Positions 6,727 to 11,233 of a stretch of 11,233 nt of DNA are shown here, in pieces. Location of the stretch: contig JAJYDP010000110.1 in assembly GCA_021777365.1 (NCBI GenBank), positions 1-11,233 of the forward strand, read 5' to 3'. The stretch comes from Chloroflexota bacterium (GTDB taxonomy: Bacteria; Chloroflexota; Limnocylindria; Limnocylindrales; CSP1-4). Every line of letters starts with the position of its first letter. Position 1 is the stretch's first letter. The notes below the pieces were generated by a model that did no database searches, was not told the origin of the DNA, and saw only the letters and a list, made by a program, of their open reading frames with translations. Made by a program: the position numbers and the translations under genes.

Positions 6727-6885
6727 GTGGCCCTCGAACGAGCCTTCATCCAACGCCATCGCCTGTCGGCGACGCACCGGACCCGGGAGGAGCGCGCATG
6801 CCGCTGCGGTCGGATTCCGAGAACTTCGCACTCATCCGCGTCATCGGGATCGGCGGCGGCGGCAGCAATGCCGTCAACCGCATGA
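6727..6885 (+). CDS. Possible upstream ORF overlapping the ftsZ start
   Basis: GTG 6727 has GGAGG (6712-6716) ten bases upstream and opens a 52-codon frame that ends at TGA 6883-6885, about 85 nt inside ftsZ in another frame. The peptide is basic, starts [13 protein letters not shown] and resembles no family I recognise. If translated it would put ribosomes across the ftsZ initiation site. It may equally be a chance frame in GC-rich DNA. Confidence 0.22.
   Translation: MALERAFIQRHRLSATHRTREERACRCGRIPRTSHSSASSGSAAAAAMPSTA
6785..6792 (+). promoter_or_regulatory. Ribosome binding site deciding the ftsZ start
   Basis: GGGAGGAG ends five bases before ATG 6798. The ftsZ frame is open upstream to 6165, but the upstream codons run through the tandem repeats, so ATG 6798 is the real start. 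Confidence 0.8.
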
Positions 6886-8012
6886 TCCGGGCCGAGATGA
6901 TGGGCGTCGAGTTCATCGCGGTGAACACGGACGCCCAGGCGCTCCTCCAGTCGGACGCGCCGCACAAGATCCGCATCGGTGACAAGGTCACCCGCGGGCT
7001 CGGTGCGGGCGGCGACCCGGGGATCGGCCAGCGCTCCGCCGAGGAGGACCAGGAGAAGATCTACGAGGCCCTGAAGGACTCGGACATGGTCTTCCTGACG
7101 GCGGGCATGGGAGGCGGCACCGGCTCCGGCGCGGCGCCCGTCATCGCGGAGATCGCCCGCGAGGTCGGCGCGCTCACCATCGGCGTCGTCACCAAGCCCT
7201 TCGCCTTCGAGGGTGCCAAGCGGCGGATGGTGGCCGAGAAGACCACCGAGCTGCTGCGCGAGAAGGTCGACACGCTGATCACGATCCCCAACGATCGCCT
7301 GAAGGACGTGGTCAGCAAGAACACGTCCATCGTGGACGCCTTCCGCGTGGTCGACGACGTCCTCCGCCAGGGCGTGCAGGGGATCAGCGACCTGATCACC
7401 GTGCCCGGGCTCATCAACCTGGACTTCGCCGACGTGCGCACCATCATGAAGAGCGCCGGCTCCGCGCTGATGGGCATCGGCCGCGCCAGTGGCGAGAACC
7501 GTGCCTCGGACGCGGCGCGCCAGGCGATCGCCAGCCCGCTCCTCGAGGTCAACATCACCGGCGCGCAGGGGCTGCTGTTCAACGTGACGGGCGGTCCCAA
7601 CCTGGGTCTCTTCGAGGTGAACGAGGCCGCCGAGATCATCAAGGAGGCCGCCGACCCGGAGGCGAACATCATCTTCGGGACCGTCATCGACGAGCGGATG
7701 GGCGACGACGTGATGATCACGGTGATCGCCACCGGCTTCGACTCGACCAAGCGCCGCGACTTCTCCACCGCGACGCAGGACACCTCCGTCCGCGCCGGGC
7801 GCGAGAACCGCGACTTCCTGCGAGAGTTGGAGCGCGAGCGTGACCGGGAGCGCCAGCGGATGGAGCAGCTCGGCGTCCCGGACCGGGTGACGGAGCGGCC
7901 GTTCGAGGCTCCGGCCCCGGCCCCCTCGCCGGCCCCCGCCCCCGCCCAGCGTCGGCCGACCTACGACGAGGTCGACCTGGACATCCCGGCGTTCCTGCGC
8001 CGGAGCCGCTGA
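6798..8012 (+). CDS. ftsZ: FtsZ, tubulin-like division GTPase
   Basis: Polymerises with GTP at midcell into the Z ring that recruits the divisome. 404 residues. Seen: [16 protein letters not shown] (14-29), [11 protein letters not shown] (39-49), tubulin signature GGGTGSG (105-111), [12 protein letters not shown] (131-142), the catalytic T7 loop NLDFADV (207-213) with Asp209 and Asp212, and the C-terminal peptide [10 protein letters not shown] (393-402) that binds FtsA. The linker (about 318-390) has an Arg/Glu-rich, probably helical part ([20 protein letters not shown]) and then a Pro/Ala run (369-383). ATG 6798 is set by GGGAGGAG; longer frames upstream only encode repeat DNA. The stop at 8010-8012 meets the yggS frame. 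Its own promoter (TATACT, 6682) and long leader suggest control separate from ftsA. Confidence 0.98.
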   Translation: MPLRSDSENFALIRVIGIGGGGSNAVNRMIRAEMMGVEFIAVNTDAQALLQSDAPHKIRIGDKVTRGLGAGGDPGIGQRSAEEDQEKIYEALKDSDMVFLTAGMGGGTGSGAAPVIAEIAREVGALTIGVVTKPFAFEGAKRRMVAEKTTELLREKVDTLITIPNDRLKDVVSKNTSIVDAFRVVDDVLRQGVQGISDLITVPGLINLDFADVRTIMKSAGSALMGIGRASGENRASDAARQAIASPLLEVNITGAQGLLFNVTGGPNLGLFEVNEAAEIIKEAADPEANIIFGTVIDERMGDDVMITVIATGFDSTKRRDFSTATQDTSVRAGRENRDFLRELERERDRERQRMEQLGVPDRVTERPFEAPAPAPSPAPAPAQRRPTYDEVDLDIPAFLRRSR

Positions 8013-8140
8013 CCGGGGTCCCGCCGGCGGACGGACCCTCCAGGGGCATCGCGGAGCCCGACGCGTTCGCGCGCGTTCGTGCCCGCCTGCTCGAGCGGAT
8101 CGACGCGGCGTGCGGCCGTTCCGGCCGCGACCCGTCCGGT
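8009..8140 (+). other. In-frame N-terminal extension of yggS lacking a standard start codon
   Basis: The yggS frame stays open upstream of GTG 8141 and encodes the helix expected at the start of the family (AFARVRARLLERIDAACGRSGRD, about 8063-8131). No ATG, GTG or TTG occurs in this frame here or in the end of ftsZ. Candidates are CTG 8009, which overlaps the ftsZ stop as CTGA, ATC 8048, just before AEPDAFARV, or CTG 8087. A base error that destroyed a start is also possible. Confidence 0.6.
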
Positions 8141-8833
8141 GTGACGCTGGTCGCGGTCACCAAGACCGTGCCCGTCGAGCGCATCCGCGCGGCCGTCGCC
8201 GCGGGGTTCACGGTGCTCGGCGAGAACCGGGTCCAGGAAGCCGCCGACAAGATCGCCGCGCTGCGGGCGGATGACGACGCGGCCCGCCCGGCGAAGGCGA
8301 CGTCGGCCGCCATCGTGTCCCGCCCCGGGGCCGTGGCCCACGGTGCCCGCCGGCCCGTCGCGTGGCACCTGATCGGACCGCTGCAGTCCAACAAGGCGCG
8401 GCATGCCGTCGAGCTCTTCGACGTGGTCGAGACGGTCGACTCGCTGGCGCTGGCCGTCCGGCTCGACCGCCTGGCCGCCGAGCATGGGCGCCCGGACCTG
8501 CCGGTCCTGCTGGAGGTCAACGTGGACGCGGACCCCGGCAAGTCCGGGTACGCGCCTGCCGAGGTCGCGGCCGACCTGCCCGCCCTTGCTGACCTCGTCC
8601 GGCTGCGCGTGCTCGGTTTGATGACGGTGGGGCGGCTGGTGGCGGACCCGGAGGAGGCGCGACCAACGTTCCGGCGACTGCGCGAGCTCTCTGAGCGGCT
8701 GCGTGCCGCGGAGCCCCGGCTCGGCGCCGCCCTCTCGATGGGGATGAGCGACGACTTCGAGGTGGCGGTGGAGGAGGGGGCGACGATCGTCAGGCTGGGG
8801 CGCGCCATCTTCGGGGCTCGTCCGCCGGGGTAG
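8141..8833 (+). CDS. yggS: YggS/YBL036C family PLP homeostasis protein
   Basis: Cytoplasmic single-domain TIM-barrel protein that binds pyridoxal phosphate and keeps PLP and amino acid pools balanced; no catalytic activity is established. Seen: LVAVTKT with the PLP-binding Lys (residue 8 from this GTG), LGENRVQEAADKI, WHLIGPLQSNKA, VDSLALAVRLDR, LLEVNVDADPGKSG, VLGLMTVG and the phosphate-site end LSMGMSDDFEVAVEEGATIVRLGRAIFG. GTG 8141 is only the first standard start codon. It cuts off the conserved N-terminal helix, so the true start is probably 60-130 nt upstream. A low-complexity insertion of about 25 residues (DDDAARPAKATSAAIV...) lies between ADKIAAL and WHLIGP. It follows ftsZ directly, as in many Gram-positive dcw clusters. 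Confidence 0.93.
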   Translation: MTLVAVTKTVPVERIRAAVAAGFTVLGENRVQEAADKIAALRADDDAARPAKATSAAIVSRPGAVAHGARRPVAWHLIGPLQSNKARHAVELFDVVETVDSLALAVRLDRLAAEHGRPDLPVLLEVNVDADPGKSGYAPAEVAADLPALADLVRLRVLGLMTVGRLVADPEEARPTFRRLRELSERLRAAEPRLGAALSMGMSDDFEVAVEEGATIVRLGRAIFGARPPG

Positions 8834-8855
8834 GGGAGCGGCGGCGGAGCCGGCC

Positions 8856-8915
8856 CGTGCCGCCGCGACCCGTGCCGTCGCGACCCGTGCCGCCGCGACC
8901 CGTGCCGCCGAGGCC
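8856..8915. repeat. Four 15-bp tandem repeats before yggT
   Basis: CGTGCCGCCGCGACC is repeated at 8856, 8871 (one change), 8886 and 8901 (diverged end). The array ends 17 bp before the TATACT box of yggT, where a -35 box would normally lie. Confidence 0.85.
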
Positions 8916-8932
8916 CGGCCCCCGCGCCCGCC

Positions 8933-8938
8933 TATACT
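8933..8938 (+). promoter_or_regulatory. -10 box for a probably leaderless yggT transcript
   Basis: TATACT ends eight bases before GTG 8947, so transcription would begin at or within a base or two of the start codon. No Shine-Dalgarno sequence is present. No -35 box is visible either, since the 15-bp repeats occupy that place. Confidence 0.5.
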
Positions 8939-8946
8939 CCTCGATC

Positions 8947-9198
8947 GTGGGTGCCTTCCTGCCGAACTTCCTTCGGCTCCTGTTCCTTGCGCTGTACATC
9001 CTCCTGTTCGGACGGGTCCTGATCAGCTGGGTGAACCCCAGGTACGACTCGCCCGTGGCCCGCTTCCTCTACGAGACGACCGAGCCGTTCCTTCAGCCGA
9101 TCCGGCGCGTCCTCCCGGCGACCGGGATGATCGACTTCTCGCCGATCGTCGCGTTCCTGATCCTGTCGGTGCTTGCCACCGTGCTGGGCGTCGGCTGA
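8947..9198 (+). CDS. yggT: YggT family membrane protein
   Basis: An 83-residue membrane protein of the YGGT family: two hydrophobic helices (about 6-25 and 60-81) flank a conserved hydrophilic segment, ISWVNPRYDSPVARFLYETTEPFLQPIRRVLP (about 26-57), with the typical EP(F/L)LxPIRR and GMIDFSPIVAFLIL motifs. The family is linked to osmotic tolerance in E. coli and to cytochrome/FtsZ-related phenotypes in plastids; the exact role is unclear. GTG 8947 starts right at the family N-terminus. Longer in-frame versions (e.g. GTG 8857) only add the Pro/Arg repeats. The order yggS-yggT-yggU matches that in E. coli. Confidence 0.88.
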   Translation: MGAFLPNFLRLLFLALYILLFGRVLISWVNPRYDSPVARFLYETTEPFLQPIRRVLPATGMIDFSPIVAFLILSVLATVLGVG

Positions 9199-9221
9199 CC
9201 GGGACCAGCGTGATCGCCGCC

Positions 9222-9240
9222 CCGAAGCCTCGCCCTTCGG
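9222..9240. repeat. Short hairpin after yggT
   Basis: CCGAAG (9222-9227) and CTTCGG (9235-9240) form a 6-bp stem with a 7-nt loop in the gap between yggT and yggU. No T-run follows; it could be a weak terminator or an RNA-stabilising hairpin. Confidence 0.35.
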
Positions 9241-9304
9241 CTGGTCCGGCGGCAGGCGTCGCCGCCACCTCCGTGGGTGCCGTGGTCGGCAACCGGATGG
9301 TCAG

Positions 9305-9571
9305 GTGACCGCGGCACGGATCGCCGTCCGGCTCACGCCGCGCGCCGGCATCGATCGCCTCGAGCCGCCCGGCCCCGACGGCGAGCTGCAGGCACGCGTG
9401 CGCGCCGCGCCCGCGGAAGGGGCGGCCAACGAGGCGCTGCTCCGGCTCATCGCGGAGTCGCTCCGGGTTCCCCGGTCCGCCGTGCGCCTGGTCGGCGGCG
9501 CACGGAGCCGCCACAAGCTGGTCGAGGTCGACGGCCTCCGGCAGGACGAGGTGCGGGAGAGGCTCCCGTGA
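9305..9571 (+). CDS. yggU: YggU, DUF167 family protein
   Basis: An 88-residue cytoplasmic protein of the YggU/DUF167 family (UPF0235); function unknown. The family pattern is clear: IAVRLTPRAGIDRL (about 5-18), LQARVRAAPAEGAANEALLRLIAESL (about 26-51) carrying the characteristic A-P-(x)-G-x-A-N block, and VRLVGGARSRHKLVEVDG (about 60-77) with the G-x-x-S-R-x-K motif. GTG 9305 is the best in-frame start; the ribosome site is weak, and the longer open frame overlaps yggT and is not conserved. YggU normally accompanies YggT. Confidence 0.85.
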   Translation: MTAARIAVRLTPRAGIDRLEPPGPDGELQARVRAAPAEGAANEALLRLIAESLRVPRSAVRLVGGARSRHKLVEVDGLRQDEVRERLP

Positions 9572-9582
9572 GTCGCGGGCGA

Positions 9583-9608
9583 CGGGACCCGGGGGCGGAC
9601 GGGTCCCG
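9583..9608. terminator. Strong GC hairpin after yggU
   Basis: CGGGACCCG (9583-9591) and CGGGTCCCG (9600-9608) form a perfect 9-bp stem with an 8-nt loop, starting 11 nt after the yggU stop and just before the tRNA promoter. That place suits the end of the yggS-yggT-yggU transcript. The lack of a T-run means terminator function is inferred from position and stem strength. Confidence 0.5.
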
Positions 9609-9622
9609 GGCACGCACGCTCG

Positions 9623-9651
9623 TTGACGGCCCCGGCCTGCCAGCGGATAAT
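9623..9651 (+). promoter_or_regulatory. Promoter of the tRNA-Val gene
   Basis: TTGACG (9623-9628) and GATAAT (9646-9651) are separated by exactly 17 bp, each one base from consensus. Transcription would begin near 9658, about 20 nt before the mature tRNA 5' end at 9679. This is the best-looking promoter in the window. Confidence 0.75.
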
Positions 9652-9678
9652 CGGCCAGCGGCAATGGCCGTCCTACCC

Positions 9679-11177
<1,499 letters not shown>

Positions 11178-11181
<4 letters not shown>

Positions 11182-11233
11182 GGGACAAGCTCCTCGCGAT
11201 CAATGTCGCCGATGGTACGGCGCTCAAGTTCCA
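11178..11233 (-). CDS. 3' end of a possible ORF overlapping the recombinase start
   Basis: Read on the - strand from the right edge, a frame ends ELERRTIGDIDREELVP and stops with a TGA (11180-11178) that overlaps the recombinase ATG as ATGA. The four-base overlap and charged, ordinary-looking residues suggest a coupled upstream gene of the mobile element. Only 17 codons are visible, so no family can be named. Confidence 0.35.

Larger units (their letters stand above)
5886..6797. other. Long repeat-rich ftsA-ftsZ intergenic region
   Basis: No convincing protein gene is seen here. Reading frames on both strands stay open because of high GC, but they translate to Arg/Pro/Gly/Ala-rich shadows. 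The region holds a GC-rich palindrome after ftsA, a 49-bp direct duplication, a bulged inverted repeat, a 51-bp tandem array, and finally the ftsZ promoter and leader, each listed separately. A small lower-GC patch, CTCAATTGTGACCAATGC (about 6151-6168), stands out, but I cannot assign it. Confidence 0.7.

Noticed and set aside
6165..6797. Frame open upstream of ftsZ that would add about 211 residues
   Set aside because: It reads through the 51-bp repeats as low-complexity Gly/Arg/Ser, has no family resemblance, and a strong ribosome site marks ATG 6798.
9173..9304. Longer yggU starting inside yggT
   Set aside because: The added residues are not conserved and overlap yggT; family similarity begins right after GTG 9305.
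9583..9608. Part of a riboswitch or leader of the tRNA
   Set aside because: It lies upstream of the tRNA promoter and is a simple hairpin; end of the yggU transcript is the simpler reading.

Overview
This GC-rich window (G or C at most third codon positions, frequent GTG starts) is the distal half of a division and cell wall (dcw) cluster, all on the + strand. A large serine recombinase on the - strand follows, integrated at a tRNA gene. Gene content (murG, murB, ddl, ftsQ, a DUF1290 small basic protein, ftsA, ftsZ, then yggS, yggT, yggU) suggests a high-GC Chloroflexota-like or actinobacterium-like bacterium. The sbp-ftsA pair and a possible leaderless promoter fit this, but the phylum is inferred and I hold it loosely.

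Layout. 1-975: 3' part of murG. 972-1015: three ATGA stop/start overlaps exactly 20 nt apart lead from murG to murB; murC, often found at this place, is absent. 1012-3251: murB and ddl, joined by another ATGA overlap. 3307-4131: ftsQ. 4132-4293: two inverted repeats and a probable promoter. 4294-5885: sbp and ftsA. 5886-6797: an unusually long ftsA-ftsZ gap with a 49-bp direct duplication, an elaborate inverted repeat, a 51-bp tandem array built of 17-bp modules, a TATACT promoter and a possible upstream ORF. 6798-8012: ftsZ. 8013-8833: yggS, whose conserved N-terminus extends upstream of any ATG/GTG/TTG. 8856-8915: four 15-bp repeats. 8947-9198: yggT, with a -10 box directly before the start (leaderless candidate). 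9305-9571: yggU. 9623-9755: tRNA-Val(CAC) with a near-consensus promoter and encoded CCA. 9712-11181: the recombinase, whose last codons and stop are the antisense of the tRNA 3' half. A fragment of a further - strand ORF reaches the right edge.

How the genes work together. MurG makes lipid II, MurB makes UDP-MurNAc and Ddl supplies D-Ala-D-Ala. FtsZ polymerises at midcell, FtsA tethers it to the membrane, and FtsQ links the ring to septal wall synthesis. YggS handles PLP homeostasis; YggT and YggU are its usual companions. The recombinase marks the left end of a mobile element that continues past the window.
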